Shown here: piece after piece, positions 8,945-17,779 of the stretch
How positions within the stretch are numbered: the stretch's first letter is position 1
Layout of the letters: each line of letters starts with the position of its first letter
Origin: Imperialibacter roseus
GTDB taxonomy: Bacteria; Bacteroidota; Bacteroidia; Cytophagales; Cyclobacteriaceae
Assembly: GCF_032999765.1 (NCBI RefSeq)
Contig: NZ_CP136051.1
Span: forward strand, 5,970,501-6,034,500
DNA length: 64,000 nt
Direction of reading: 5' to 3'
Position numbers and translations under genes: made by a program
Notes under the pieces: generated by a model
Database searches by the model: none
Seen by the model: only the letters and a program-made list of their open reading frames with translations
Told to the model about the DNA's origin: nothing

Positions 8945-10105
8945 ATGAGGGTGATCCTTCTTCATCAGTACTATAAAACGCCAGAAGAAGGCGGAGGCAT
9001 TCGTTCGTGGTACCTGTGCCGGGCCTTAACAGAAGCAGGTCATGAGGTGGAGGTAGTGACTGCCTGGAATAAAAAAGAGCACAAAACGCTGTTGATCGAC
9101 GGCTACCCTGTTCACTACCTTTCCGTCCATTACTCTAACGACTTGGGTTTTTTTAGGCGGATTCGGTCCTTCACTGCCTTCTTTATTGCTGCCTACAAGA
9201 AAGTGAACTCATTATCCCGACCGGACTTCATTTACGCTATCAGCACCCCTTTGAGTATTGGTGGGCTGGCCAAGTGGATCCGATGGAGAAAAAGCATTCC
9301 GTATTTCTTTGAAGTCGGCGACCTTTGGCCCGACGTGCCAGCACAAATGGGGTATTTGCGCAATCCGCTATTGATTCGAATCCTTAAGAGCCTGGAGCTT
9401 TCCATCTACAAATCAGCGAAGGGCATTGTGGCCATGAGTCCTGCGATGGTAGACTATTTCAATGACCTGGGCTACGGCAGTAAAACCACTTGCGTTACCA
9501 ATTTTTCTGACCTTTCTCTTTCCAGCACCCCCTCGCATGAGAGAGAACCGACAGACCGTTTTACTGTAGCCTACGTGGGCACTTTGGGCAAAGCAAACCA
9601 TCTCAGCTATCTGATTGATTTGGCTGAGGAAGCTCAAAAAAGGGGCTTGAAGAATTTCCGGTGCATTCTTATGGGGGAAGGTGCGGAGGAGCCCTTGCTC
9701 AAAAAAATGATCGCCGAAAAAGGGCTTTCTAATGTTTCGCTTTTGCCACACTCCAGTAAGGAGGCGGCCATCAGTGTGCTCAAAAGTGCTTCGATGGCCT
9801 ATTTGTCTTTTGGACCATATGACAAGCTATGGACGGGCAGTCCGAACAAGTATTTTGATGCGCTGGCGATTGGAAAACCCATTCTCTGCAATTTCGGCGG
9901 ATGGATCGGTGATGAAATCACAGACAAAAAATGCGGAGTTGTTTACAGCCCTTTTAATCCTCAATCGTTTTTTGACAAGCACTGGCCATCACTACAAACG
10001 GAAGATATACTTGAAAGCATGGGTCAAAATGCGCTAACCCTTGCGAAAGGGAGCTACACGCTTGCCAAACAAATCCCGAAGTGGCTAACGTTTCTTTGCC
10101 GCTAA
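8945..10105 (+). CDS. Glycosyltransferase, GT4 type (WbuB-like)
   Basis: A 386-residue cytoplasmic glycosyltransferase, GT-B fold. The N-terminal motif LHQYYKTPEEGGGIRSW is typical of WbuB-like GT4 enzymes, with the acceptor-side domain at 1-190. The C-terminal Rossmann domain begins at FTVAYVGTLGKANHLSYLID and has the donor-site segment SPNKYFDALAIGKPIL where the conserved Glu is replaced by Asp-Ala. It probably builds a surface polysaccharide or glycolipid. It starts 3 bp after nth and its end overlaps the convergent gldB by 4 bp. Confidence 0.88.
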   Translation: MRVILLHQYYKTPEEGGGIRSWYLCRALTEAGHEVEVVTAWNKKEHKTLLIDGYPVHYLSVHYSNDLGFFRRIRSFTAFFIAAYKKVNSLSRPDFIYAISTPLSIGGLAKWIRWRKSIPYFFEVGDLWPDVPAQMGYLRNPLLIRILKSLELSIYKSAKGIVAMSPAMVDYFNDLGYGSKTTCVTNFSDLSLSSTPSHEREPTDRFTVAYVGTLGKANHLSYLIDLAEEAQKRGLKNFRCILMGEGAEEPLLKKMIAEKGLSNVSLLPHSSKEAAISVLKSASMAYLSFGPYDKLWTGSPNKYFDALAIGKPILCNFGGWIGDEITDKKCGVVYSPFNPQSFFDKHWPSLQTEDILESMGQNALTLAKGSYTLAKQIPKWLTFLCR

Positions 10106-11091
10106 TGTGGGTTCGGCCTGTATTTAGACAGCGTGAAAATCTTCTTCGGGTCATCTTCCTCCATTAGTTCCTGCAGGGTGACCTTCGGGTTGTTCTCCAT
10201 ATAAGACCTTACTATTTCCCAACCCACCCAAGCGCCAATCCGTCCGGGGCATTTCTCTCCTATCTCATACACATTTGGTCGCTCGCCCATGAACTTGTTG
10301 ATGAGCTTGGGCTCAGTTTCATACAACAACTGGTTTTGTACAAAATTCGCCCAGACCACGTCCTCATTCTTGTGCACTTCTCTCAGCTCTTCCTCAGAAA
10401 ACCCTATGATAATAGAATCGGGTGCGCAAGGCACCATTCGCTCTGTAAAATAGTAAGTCTTACCAGCGGTTATCATCTCATTCAGCAGCGTGTTATCGCC
10501 GTAGTCAACTTTGTTGTAATAGTCGGACAAAAAGAAGAAAGAAGCTGGCACGATATAATCAGGCTTAAAGCGACGGGCAATGTAGGCTGGTACATTATTG
10601 GGTTTGTACTTCGAGTCTTCGCCGATGAAGAAGTCCAGCCCGATGACCAGTAGGCTGTCCGAAAAATAGATGTCCCTATAAAAACCCGTGACCATGGTTT
10701 GTACCTTCGGCGTTTTAGCGGTTGGGTAGTAATACTTGAGGTGCTGAAACGCAGAAGCATACTGCGACTCCAGCCAACTTATATCCCCAAATTTCCCGTC
10801 TACCTCCATTTGCAATGAATCGAGGTGAGGAATTAGGTTGATCATTTGATTGGCCAGCACGCTGTCGGACGGATACTGATTGGCATCCAAAAAGTAGTCT
10901 GCTAACGTTGGATTGTCTTCAAGAAACGCCCTCACATCACCAGAAGTAGTCGACTTAAAAAGTGGAACTTCCTTCCTTTCAATAGAAACCTCCATGGGTA
11001 TCGCAGCTATTTCAGGATCGATCTCACATTCCTTGTTTTCGCAAGCAGCGAAGGCAAAGAAAATGAGTAGAAATGCATAATTTCGATTCAT
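10102..11091 (-). CDS. gldB: Gliding motility lipoprotein GldB
   Basis: A 329-residue lipoprotein required for gliding in Flavobacterium, believed to act at the cell envelope with the Gld/T9SS machinery. The leader has lipobox FAAC at about residue 17. The C-terminal part has the family signature GRIGAWVGWEIVRSYMENNP and a central region with YYPTAKTPKV and GLDFFIGEDSKYKP, all typical of GldB. It is transcribed alone on the minus strand and convergent (4-bp overlap) with the glycosyltransferase. gldD and gldE are 6-7 kb away rather than adjacent. Confidence 0.92.
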   Translation of the reverse strand: MNRNYAFLLIFFAFAACENKECEIDPEIAAIPMEVSIERKEVPLFKSTTSGDVRAFLEDNPTLADYFLDANQYPSDSVLANQMINLIPHLDSLQMEVDGKFGDISWLESQYASAFQHLKYYYPTAKTPKVQTMVTGFYRDIYFSDSLLVIGLDFFIGEDSKYKPNNVPAYIARRFKPDYIVPASFFFLSDYYNKVDYGDNTLLNEMITAGKTYYFTERMVPCAPDSIIIGFSEEELREVHKNEDVVWANFVQNQLLYETEPKLINKFMGERPNVYEIGEKCPGRIGAWVGWEIVRSYMENNPKVTLQELMEEDDPKKIFTLSKYRPNPH

Positions 11092-11213
11092 AGTATCAAC
11101 TTTGGACTAAAACTATAGATTATCCCTCTTTGAAAAAACTGGGATACATTGAATAAAACTATTTTTCAGCAAGGTCAGCGGCTTTGCCCCTTTGCGTAAA
11201 GAAACGATCATTT

Positions 11214-11855
11214 ATGAAAAGAATTTTTATCCTTTCCATTTTTTGCCTCATTTCTGGCGTTGCCTTTTCCCAGGTAAAAATCGGGCTCAGGTTTTCTCCC
11301 TCTTATAATATTAACAGGGCATCCAGCCTGTCCGACACTTTGATTCTGTCGCCACAGCAAGGGAGTTTCAAAATGGTGCTGGGTGTGGTAACAGAGTTTG
11401 CCTTTACGGATACCTACAGTTTCACAACAGGGCTCGCTTTTGCACCAAAAAGTGTTGGAATCAATTTTGCCGGAGAAAACGGCGGCTCATATGCCAATAC
11501 CACCGAAGAATATAAAACACAATATCTCCAGATTCCTGCATTGCTGAAATTGTACACGGATGACTACCTGCCGGGCAGTAGAATTTACTTTCATGTGGGG
11601 GCCATGATCGACGTCAAGATATTTGACTCGCCTGAAAACAATGACTACATTTTTGTGGAAAAGTTTCTGCCAGTGGATGCGTCGGCAGTGCTGGGGGTTG
11701 GTACAGAAGTGGAACTTGGAATATCCACTATTGTGTTTGGGGGCTTGAGCTACAACCGGGGGCTGACCAACATGGCCTCAAAAACAATCGCTCTTGACGC
11801 AAAACCTATTGTCAAGAGCGATTACTTCCAATTGGAGCTCGGCCTAAAGTTTTAG
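11214..11855 (+). CDS. Outer-membrane beta-barrel protein (porin family)
   Basis: A 213-residue protein with a signal peptide ending GVAFSQ and alternating beta-strands (VKIGLRFSPSYNINRA, FSFTTG-like segments, final strand DYFQLELGLKF), the pattern of PorT-family/OMP_b-brl barrels. The ATG at 11214 is chosen because it begins the signal peptide; an in-frame GTG/TTG extension upstream adds nothing. It ends with a 4-bp convergent overlap with rng. Specific function not recognised. Confidence 0.82.
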   Translation: MKRIFILSIFCLISGVAFSQVKIGLRFSPSYNINRASSLSDTLILSPQQGSFKMVLGVVTEFAFTDTYSFTTGLAFAPKSVGINFAGENGGSYANTTEEYKTQYLQIPALLKLYTDDYLPGSRIYFHVGAMIDVKIFDSPENNDYIFVEKFLPVDASAVLGVGTEVELGISTIVFGGLSYNRGLTNMASKTIALDAKPIVKSDYFQLELGLKF

Positions 11856-13405
11856 ACCAGCTCTATTTCTTCTCCTGTAGAATTAACAAAGTGGAAATCC
11901 GTCAGGCCTAGTGATGAGTCCTCAATCAAATGAACCCATTTATAGTACTTCATGAACCACTGCACTCTCTTCGAGTAAATGCCTTTAGTGAAGTACGCAA
12001 ACAAATAAGGATGAAGACTTATGGTAAGCTTCTTCTCATTTTGCTTGCCAAAAATGTGTTCGATATTCTTTTCTATTTGGTCAGCTACAATCACTGAAGC
12101 GGTAATTTTACCCGTCCCGTTGCAGGTAGGGCAAACCTCCCTGGTAGCTATATTCATCTCAGGCCTTACCCGCTGCCGGGTAATTTGCATCAGCCCAAAC
12201 TTTGATAGGGGAAGCACTGTATACTTTGAGCGATCGGTGCTCATCTCCTGCTTCATCCGTTCATAAACCTTCTTACGATTGTCCTGCTTTTTGAGGTCAA
12301 TGAAGTCGATTACGATGATACCACCCATGTCCCTCAGCCGGAGCTGTCTGGCTATTTCCGATGCAGCGTCCATGTTTACACGCAAAGCCGTCGACTCCTG
12401 GTCTTCTTCGGCGTTCGACTTGTTGCCGCTGTTAACGTCAATTACGTGAAGCGCTTCGGTATGCTCAATGATCAAATAGCCTCCTCCGGCTACACTTACG
12501 GAACGGCCAAATGACATCTTGAGCTGTTTTTCTACATGGAAATGCTCAAATATTTTAACCTTACCGGTGTATTGTCTGAGGATTTTTTCTTTGTCGGGAG
12601 CTATCTTGTTAACGTAGGCTCGGACATCTGCAAAGGTCTTTTTGTCATCGATGTGGATAGCATCGAACGACTCGTTGAGGACATCTCTCAGAATAGAGTT
12701 TGTCCGGCTCATTTCGCCGATGATCTTGTCCTTCGATTGTGCTGTCTTCAGGTTTTTCATCCCTTCCTCCCAAATGGAAACAAGGTTTCTTAAGTCCTTG
12801 TCGAGCTCAGCAACATCTTTGCCCTGAGCGACAGTCCTGATGATAACACCAAAGTTTTCGGATTTAATAGACGACACCAAACGAACAAGTCGTTTGCGCT
12901 CATCGCTGCTGTCAATTTTCTTAGAAACATTGACAGTATTTGAGAATGGTACAAGAACTAAGTACCGTCCCGCCAGGGACAATTCACAAGAAAGCCGGGG
13001 GCCTTTTGTGGAGATTGGTTCTTTTACAACCTGTACAAGTATCTTTTGACCCTTGACGAGCACCTGGCTGATTTTGCCAAGCTTATCAATATCTTTTTCG
13101 GGTTTAAAGCCTGCCAGTTTGTGGCTTATATTTTTGTTTGTAAGTACAAGCCGTGTGAACTTATTCAACGACTGCACTTGCGGGCCTAAATCGAGATAGT
13201 GCAAAAACGCATCTTTCTCGTAGCCGACATCAATAAAAGCAGCATTTAGGCCCTGTACGATTTTCTTTACAGTGCCTAAATATATATCTCCAACATTAAA
13301 TTGATGATCATCACTTTCCTGATGATACTCTACCAATCGCTTGTCTCTTAGTAAGGCAATCCGGGATCCCTGTGGAGTCGAATTTATTATTAATTCATTG
13401 CTCAC
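11852..13405 (-). CDS. rng: Ribonuclease E/G
   Basis: Endoribonuclease of rRNA/mRNA processing, 517 residues, of RNase G size without the long RNase E tail. It has an N-terminal S1 domain (GDIYLGTVKKIVQGLNAAFI, YEKDAFLHYLDLG). The catalytic metal-binding region has DVNSGNKSN near 320 and IIVIDFIDLKKQDN near 360. The zinc-link cysteines are CPTCNGTGK near 430. The gene follows the small basic protein and sits in the HU-TPR-small protein-RNase G block seen in many Bacteroidota. Confidence 0.95.
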   Translation of the reverse strand: MSNELIINSTPQGSRIALLRDKRLVEYHQESDDHQFNVGDIYLGTVKKIVQGLNAAFIDVGYEKDAFLHYLDLGPQVQSLNKFTRLVLTNKNISHKLAGFKPEKDIDKLGKISQVLVKGQKILVQVVKEPISTKGPRLSCELSLAGRYLVLVPFSNTVNVSKKIDSSDERKRLVRLVSSIKSENFGVIIRTVAQGKDVAELDKDLRNLVSIWEEGMKNLKTAQSKDKIIGEMSRTNSILRDVLNESFDAIHIDDKKTFADVRAYVNKIAPDKEKILRQYTGKVKIFEHFHVEKQLKMSFGRSVSVAGGGYLIIEHTEALHVIDVNSGNKSNAEEDQESTALRVNMDAASEIARQLRLRDMGGIIVIDFIDLKKQDNRKKVYERMKQEMSTDRSKYTVLPLSKFGLMQITRQRVRPEMNIATREVCPTCNGTGKITASVIVADQIEKNIEHIFGKQNEKKLTISLHPYLFAYFTKGIYSKRVQWFMKYYKWVHLIEDSSLGLTDFHFVNSTGEEIELV

Positions 13406-13429
13406 ACTGATTCCGTTTTAAAAAGTAAA

Positions 13430-13519
13430 TTACTTCTTCTTGTGCCTGTTCTTTCTGAGTCTTTTCTTTCTCTTGTGAGTAGCGATCTTATGTCTCTTTC
13501 TTTTCTTTCCGCAAGGCAT
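13430..13519 (-). CDS. 29-residue basic AURKAIP1/COX24-type protein
   Basis: A 29-codon minus-strand gene from ATG at 13519 to TAA at 13430. It begins MPCGKKRKRHK and ends KRLRKNRHKKK; more than half the residues are Lys, Arg or His. This matches the very short AURKAIP1/COX24-domain proteins that Bacteroidota encode beside RNase G. The eukaryotic relative AURKAIP1 is the mitochondrial ribosomal protein mS38, so a ribosome-associated role is likely but inferred. It lies 24 bp upstream of rng and 32 bp downstream of the TPR gene on the same strand. Confidence 0.88.
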   Translation of the reverse strand: MPCGKKRKRHKIATHKRKKRLRKNRHKKK

Positions 13520-13551
13520 ATGCGAATGTCTTTATTTGTTAAACAATTTTT

Positions 13552-14373
13552 TTAATTCAATTCCTGAAGGTAAGAGTCAACAGCGGCGCTTACTGCCGGA
13601 TCGTTTTCCGTTTCCTTCGCTTTGATAAGCCAGGCTTTAGCTTTCTGCTTGTCGCCCAACTCCTTATAACTAACACCAAGATAAAACATGGCCTGGATGT
13701 TCTCAGGGTCAATTGTCAAGAGCTTTTCAAGTCTCTCCACCGCCTTATCGTACTGTGCCGACTGCATCGAAAGAATGCCCATGTTGTACAGGGCCTCTTT
13801 GTTGTCAGGATCCTTCTCCAGAATTTCTCTCAACATCAGAATTCCCTGCATGGGATTCGGTGAAGAGATGTAGGTCATGGCTATTTTTGACTTAGCACTT
13901 AAATTGTCGGGATCAGCTTTTAAAACCTCCCCAAGCAATTCCTGAACCTTAGTTCCGAGCTTTCTGGCCCTGGCATCATCCGCCGCAAAACCGAACGCTT
14001 CGTAATAATAATTACCCGCTTTCTCCTTTGCCTCTATCGACGGATCGACCTCCGCAAGGATGTCAGCGTACTTAGCAACACTGTCCAATTGTTGTACCAA
14101 AAGGAAGGTGTTTGCCAAAGAGTCTGCAAAGATAGCTGAATTGTTTGGATTTTTTAACTGCTCCTTGAAATATTGTATCTTTTGCTGGTCAGAATCAGAC
14201 AGTTCTACCTCGTGGGCTCCTGGTATTTCTTCAGCTCCTGCATTTTCTTCCTGCGTGGCTGATGGTACTTCAGCCATATCACCGTCATTGTCTACGACTA
14301 CCTTGGGAAGACTGAAAAGAACGACGATCAGCCCAACCCCTAATATGGTTAAGACAATTTGCTGTTTTGACAT
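13552..14373 (-). CDS. Membrane-anchored TPR protein
   Basis: A 273-residue protein with an N-terminal membrane helix (IVLTILGVGLIVVLFSLPKV), an acidic low-complexity linker to about residue 60, then tetratricopeptide repeats, clearest at EALYNMGILSMQSAQYDKAV and IQAMFYLGVSYKELGDKQKA. Likely a periplasm-facing scaffold or adaptor. It lies 28 bp downstream of HU and upstream of the small basic protein and rng in one conserved block. No enzymatic motif is visible. Confidence 0.88.
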   Translation of the reverse strand: MSKQQIVLTILGVGLIVVLFSLPKVVVDNDGDMAEVPSATQEENAGAEEIPGAHEVELSDSDQQKIQYFKEQLKNPNNSAIFADSLANTFLLVQQLDSVAKYADILAEVDPSIEAKEKAGNYYYEAFGFAADDARARKLGTKVQELLGEVLKADPDNLSAKSKIAMTYISSPNPMQGILMLREILEKDPDNKEALYNMGILSMQSAQYDKAVERLEKLLTIDPENIQAMFYLGVSYKELGDKQKAKAWLIKAKETENDPAVSAAVDSYLQELN

Positions 14374-14401
14374 GAAGTTTGTTTGCTGGAAATAGGACTT
14401 C

Positions 14402-14692
14402 CTATTTCAGTTTGTTGCTGCTTTTTACCTTCTCAATAAAAACCTTCGACGGCTTAAAGCTAGGCACATAGTGCTCATCGATGACGATAGCCGTGTTCTT
14501 AGAAATATTTCTGGCAATCTTCTTGGCTCTTTTCTTGTTTACAAAACTTCCGAAACCACGAACGTAAATATTACTGCCATCTGCCATCGAACTTTTTACC
14601 ACAGTGAAAAAAGCTTCTACGCTAGTTTGCACATCTGCTTTATCAATCCCCGTTTTCTCTGCAATTTCGTTTATTACGTCTGCTTTAGTCAC
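14402..14692 (-). CDS. HU-family DNA-binding protein
   Basis: A 96-residue histone-like protein: MTKADVINEIAEKTGIDKAD starts the HU dimerisation helices, and the DNA-binding arm is near 45-75 (GFGSFVNKKRAKKIARN and FKPSKVF). The Pro at the arm tip is replaced: the usual RxPxTG reads ARNISKNTAI, a divergence seen in Bacteroidota HU/IHF paralogues. Bends and compacts DNA. First gene of the HU-TPR-small protein-rng block. Confidence 0.94.
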   Translation of the reverse strand: MTKADVINEIAEKTGIDKADVQTSVEAFFTVVKSSMADGSNIYVRGFGSFVNKKRAKKIARNISKNTAIVIDEHYVPSFKPSKVFIEKVKSSNKLK

Positions 14693-14741
14693 CTCTTCTA
14701 TATTTTAATTATGCTTTGCTACTCGATTTTTTTAATGGGCA

Positions 14742-14749
14742 CAAATTTA
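14742..14749 (-). promoter_or_regulatory. Possible -7 element for the HU gene
   Basis: Minus-strand TAAATTTG (14749 down to 14742) fits TAnnTTTG exactly and would start transcription about 40 nt before the HU ATG. No TTG is present at the expected -33 distance, so support is partial. Confidence 0.3.
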
Positions 14750-14830
14750 AATGAGCGGGGTAGAAATAAAAAAGAAAGAGTTAAATAAAAGCGCTTATTT
14801 TGTGCCCTCAACGAAAGTATTTCTCTCATC

Positions 14831-15904
14831 GTGGCCGAAAGTAATCAGGCATTTTCAAACATTTTAATAAGATGGTACGAAAGGCATAAAAGGGATCTTC
14901 CGTGGCGTGAAACGAAAGACCCGTATGCTATCTGGCTTTCGGAGATCATCCTTCAGCAAACACGTGTTGCTCAGGGCCTTCCTTATTTTCAGAAATTTAT
15001 TGCCAGGTTTCCCGCTGTCGGCTCACTGGCTCAAGCAAGCCAGGAAGAAGTGCTGGCCTTATGGCAGGGGCTAGGCTATTACTCAAGAGCAAGAAACCTC
15101 CATGCATGTGCTCAAATGGTGGCTTCGCAATACGACGGCAAGTTCCCGAACACCTACAAAGAGCTTCTGCAACTGAAAGGCGTAGGTGCCTACACTGCCG
15201 CCGCCATTGCCTCCTTCGCCTTTAACGAAGCAGTACCCGTAGTCGATGGAAACGTTTATCGGGTGGTTTCCAGAGTGTTTGGGTTACACGACGATATTTC
15301 TAATGCTTCCACTAGAAAGGTATTTGAGGGGCGGCTCGTTTCTCTCATTCCATCCGATACGCCGGGCGAATTCAACCAGGCCATCATGGAGTTTGGTGCG
15401 CTTCATTGCACACCATCTGCACCCGACTGCAAAAATTGTGTTTTCAGTCACTCGTGTTTCGCATTCAGAAACAACGAGGTGGCCAACTTACCAGTAAAGA
15501 CAAAAAAAGTGAAGGTGCTCAACCGGTATTTTAACTACTTTGTTTTCCAATTCGGTGAGGAGGTACTTATGGGGTCAAGAAAAGATAAGGATATCTGGCT
15601 CGGCCTTCACGACTTCTTCATCCGGGAAAAAGACGAATTGCTGGATGAGGATGCGGCGCTGGGGGAAGTCAAGCGTTTGATTTCGCCGGAAAGTTGGGAA
15701 CTAATAGATATTTCAGCAACTTATAAACATGTGTTGACTCATCGCATCATTTATGCCCGTTTTTTCAGGGTGAGGATTTTGATGCATGAAGACTTTAGGC
15801 TATTGAGCGAGAGGCTGGGGTTGAATACAATCAGTATTAGTGACACAGCTGGTATCTCTAAACCAGTCTTAATCACCAATTATTTGAATGATACCTTATT
15901 TTAA
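14831..15904 (+). CDS. mutY: A/G-specific adenine DNA glycosylase
   Basis: Removes adenine mispaired with 8-oxoguanine. It has 357 residues. The catalytic Glu lies in IWLSEIILQQTRV, the HhH is LKGVGAYTAAAIASFAF, and the catalytic Asp is in PVVDGNVYRVVSRV. The [4Fe-4S] cluster has exact C-x6-C-x2-C-x5-C spacing (CTPSAPDCKNCVFSHSC). The C-terminal 120 residues form the NUDIX-like 8-oxoG recognition domain. The start is a GTG at 14831; no better ATG is available. It is followed by ssb after 50 bp. Confidence 0.95.
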   Translation: MAESNQAFSNILIRWYERHKRDLPWRETKDPYAIWLSEIILQQTRVAQGLPYFQKFIARFPAVGSLAQASQEEVLALWQGLGYYSRARNLHACAQMVASQYDGKFPNTYKELLQLKGVGAYTAAAIASFAFNEAVPVVDGNVYRVVSRVFGLHDDISNASTRKVFEGRLVSLIPSDTPGEFNQAIMEFGALHCTPSAPDCKNCVFSHSCFAFRNNEVANLPVKTKKVKVLNRYFNYFVFQFGEEVLMGSRKDKDIWLGLHDFFIREKDELLDEDAALGEVKRLISPESWELIDISATYKHVLTHRIIYARFFRVRILMHEDFRLLSERLGLNTISISDTAGISKPVLITNYLNDTLF

Positions 15905-15954
15905 ATTATTTTTAATATCCCTATCTATCAAAACATCACAAAAAACAAATCTTT

Positions 15955-16385
15955 ATGTCAGGAGTAAATAAAGTGATTCTGCTTGGAAACCTTGGAAAAG
16001 ACCCGGAAATACGGCACCTCGAGAACGGACGGGCCGTGACAAACTTCACTTTGGCTACCAGCGAGGTTTACAAAAACAAGGAAGGCAACAAGGTAACTAA
16101 TACGGAATGGCACAATGTTGTTTTATGGACCCCGTTGGCAGAAGTGGCTGAAAAGTATCTGAAAAGGGGAATCAGGTTTATATCGAAGGAAAAATCACAA
16201 CCCGTTCCTACGACGACAAAGACGGAAACAAGCGATACATTACGGAAGTGGTGGGAAGGGAAATGACCCTTGTTGGAGGAAGGCCAGACGGCGGTGGCGG
16301 CCCGTCCGAACAACAAAGTATTGGATCCGCTCAGCCAGCTCCAGTGGCAGCAGAGCCAACCGATCTGGATGATTTGCCGTTTTAG
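15955..16385 (+). CDS. ssb: Single-stranded DNA-binding protein, with one-base frameshift
   Basis: The OB-fold start [20 protein letters not shown] is clear through EVAEKYLK. The frame then shifts at the run AAAAGGGG (16162-16169). Reading on with one base restored gives NQVYIEGK, then [15 protein letters not shown], a Gly/Pro/Gln-rich linker, and the canonical acidic tip DLDDLPF ending at TAG 16383-16385. Total would be about 143 residues, normal for SSB. Without correction the protein stops at 16266 and lacks the partner-binding tip. Since SSB is essential, either the assembly lost a homopolymer base or another copy exists elsewhere. It lies between mutY and gldE. Confidence 0.9.
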
Positions 16386-16411
16386 CACTATATTGCAGCT
16401 TTTATCCATCA

Positions 16412-17770
16412 ATGGAAGACCCATACCCCAGTATATACTTGACATTAATTGGAGACTTAGGTATCACTTATGTCTCCTTTTACATTTTTAGCGGCGTTCT
16501 ATTTGCGCTGCTGCTCTATCTTTCTGCCCTTATTTCAGGGTCGGAAGTAGCTTTCTTTTCCCTAAATCACGGTGATCTTGCCACGTGCCGCACTTCGGCC
16601 AATTCTCAGGACAAGCGAATTATAAGCCTGCTCCAGGGGCCGCAGCGCCTTTTGGCCACCATTTTGATCATGAACAACCTGGTCAACATCACCATTGTGA
16701 CATTGGCGACCTATGTCACCTGGGAAATCGTTGGTTCGAAATCAGCTGACGGGTACATTGTGGCCGTGCTGACTGTAATCACTACGCTGGCTATTGTCTT
16801 TTTTGGAGAGGTGGTGCCAAAAGTATATGCCAATCAAAACAACCTGAGCTTTGCCAGGAGCACGTCGGGTTTGCTGAATGTAGCCGATACTATTTTCAGG
16901 CCGGTGTCGTGGTTGCTGCTGTCGATCAGCTCAATCGTTGAAAAAAGAGTAGAAAGAAAGGGCTACAACGTGTCTATTGATGAGCTCAATCATGCATTGG
17001 AGCTGACTGCTGAAACTGAAGCCACGGAGGAGGAAAAGGGCATATTAAAGGGTATTGTAAATTTCGGCACACTCACAGTGACCCAGGTAATGCGATCCAG
17101 GGTAGACATCACCGCTATTGATTTTGAGACCGACTTCCATGAGCTGATGGATCAGATCAATAAAACGGGTTACTCCAGAATTCCCATATATAAAGAAACT
17201 GTCGACAAGATAGAAGGAGTTCTTTACATCAAGGATCTGCTTCCTTTTGTGGACAAAGACGAAAACTTTCTGTGGCAGAACCTGATGCGCCCGGCGTTTT
17301 TTGTGCCCGAAAGCAAAAGAGTTGATGCGCTATTTAAAGACTTTCAGGAGAAGCGGGTGCATATGGCCATCGTTGTCGACGAATATGGTGGCACCTCCGG
17401 GCTTGTGACCCTGGAAGATTTGATCGAAGAAATCGTTGGGGAGATTAACGATGAGTTTGACAACGAAGACGAGATCGCTTACAACAAACTCGACAGCAAT
17501 ACTTACGTGTTTGAAGGCAAGATCTCGCTGAACGACTTTTGCAAAGTAGTGAGTGTTGAAGGCAACATCTTTGACACTGTGAGAGGCGACAGTGAATCCC
17601 TTGGCGGGCTGATTCTCGAGATTAATTCTAAGCTTCCCAATGTTGGCGAGAAAATTCGCTTTGAGCGGTTCGTTTTCACAGTAGTGTCGGCAGACAACAA
17701 GCGGATCAAAAGAGTGCGGGTTTTCATAAACCCCTCGTTCCAGGCGGAAAGTCTCCAAAAGGATAAGTAA
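16412..17770 (+). CDS. gldE: Gliding motility-associated protein GldE
   Basis: A 452-residue inner-membrane protein of the CorC/HlyC (DUF21-CBS) family. Three to four N-terminal membrane helices (FSGVLFALLLYLSALISGSE onward) are followed by tandem CBS domains near 215-330 (VMRSRVDITAIDFETDFHEL; IVVDEYGGTSGLVTLEDLIE) and a C-terminal transporter-associated domain (LGGLILEINSKLPNVGE). The adjacent gldD and the mutY-ssb-gldE-gldD order identify it as GldE rather than a generic hemolysin C. GldD and GldE are thought to work together in gliding and T9SS function. Confidence 0.93.
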   Translation: MEDPYPSIYLTLIGDLGITYVSFYIFSGVLFALLLYLSALISGSEVAFFSLNHGDLATCRTSANSQDKRIISLLQGPQRLLATILIMNNLVNITIVTLATYVTWEIVGSKSADGYIVAVLTVITTLAIVFFGEVVPKVYANQNNLSFARSTSGLLNVADTIFRPVSWLLLSISSIVEKRVERKGYNVSIDELNHALELTAETEATEEEKGILKGIVNFGTLTVTQVMRSRVDITAIDFETDFHELMDQINKTGYSRIPIYKETVDKIEGVLYIKDLLPFVDKDENFLWQNLMRPAFFVPESKRVDALFKDFQEKRVHMAIVVDEYGGTSGLVTLEDLIEEIVGEINDEFDNEDEIAYNKLDSNTYVFEGKISLNDFCKVVSVEGNIFDTVRGDSESLGGLILEINSKLPNVGEKIRFERFVFTVVSADNKRIKRVRVFINPSFQAESLQKDK

Positions 17771-17779
17771 TTTAAGGGC

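Noticed and set aside
16150-16180. Programmed -1 frameshift in ssb
   Set aside because: The run AAAAGGGG is not in the correct phase for a classical XXXYYYZ slip and no downstream pseudoknot was seen; an error or mutation is simpler.
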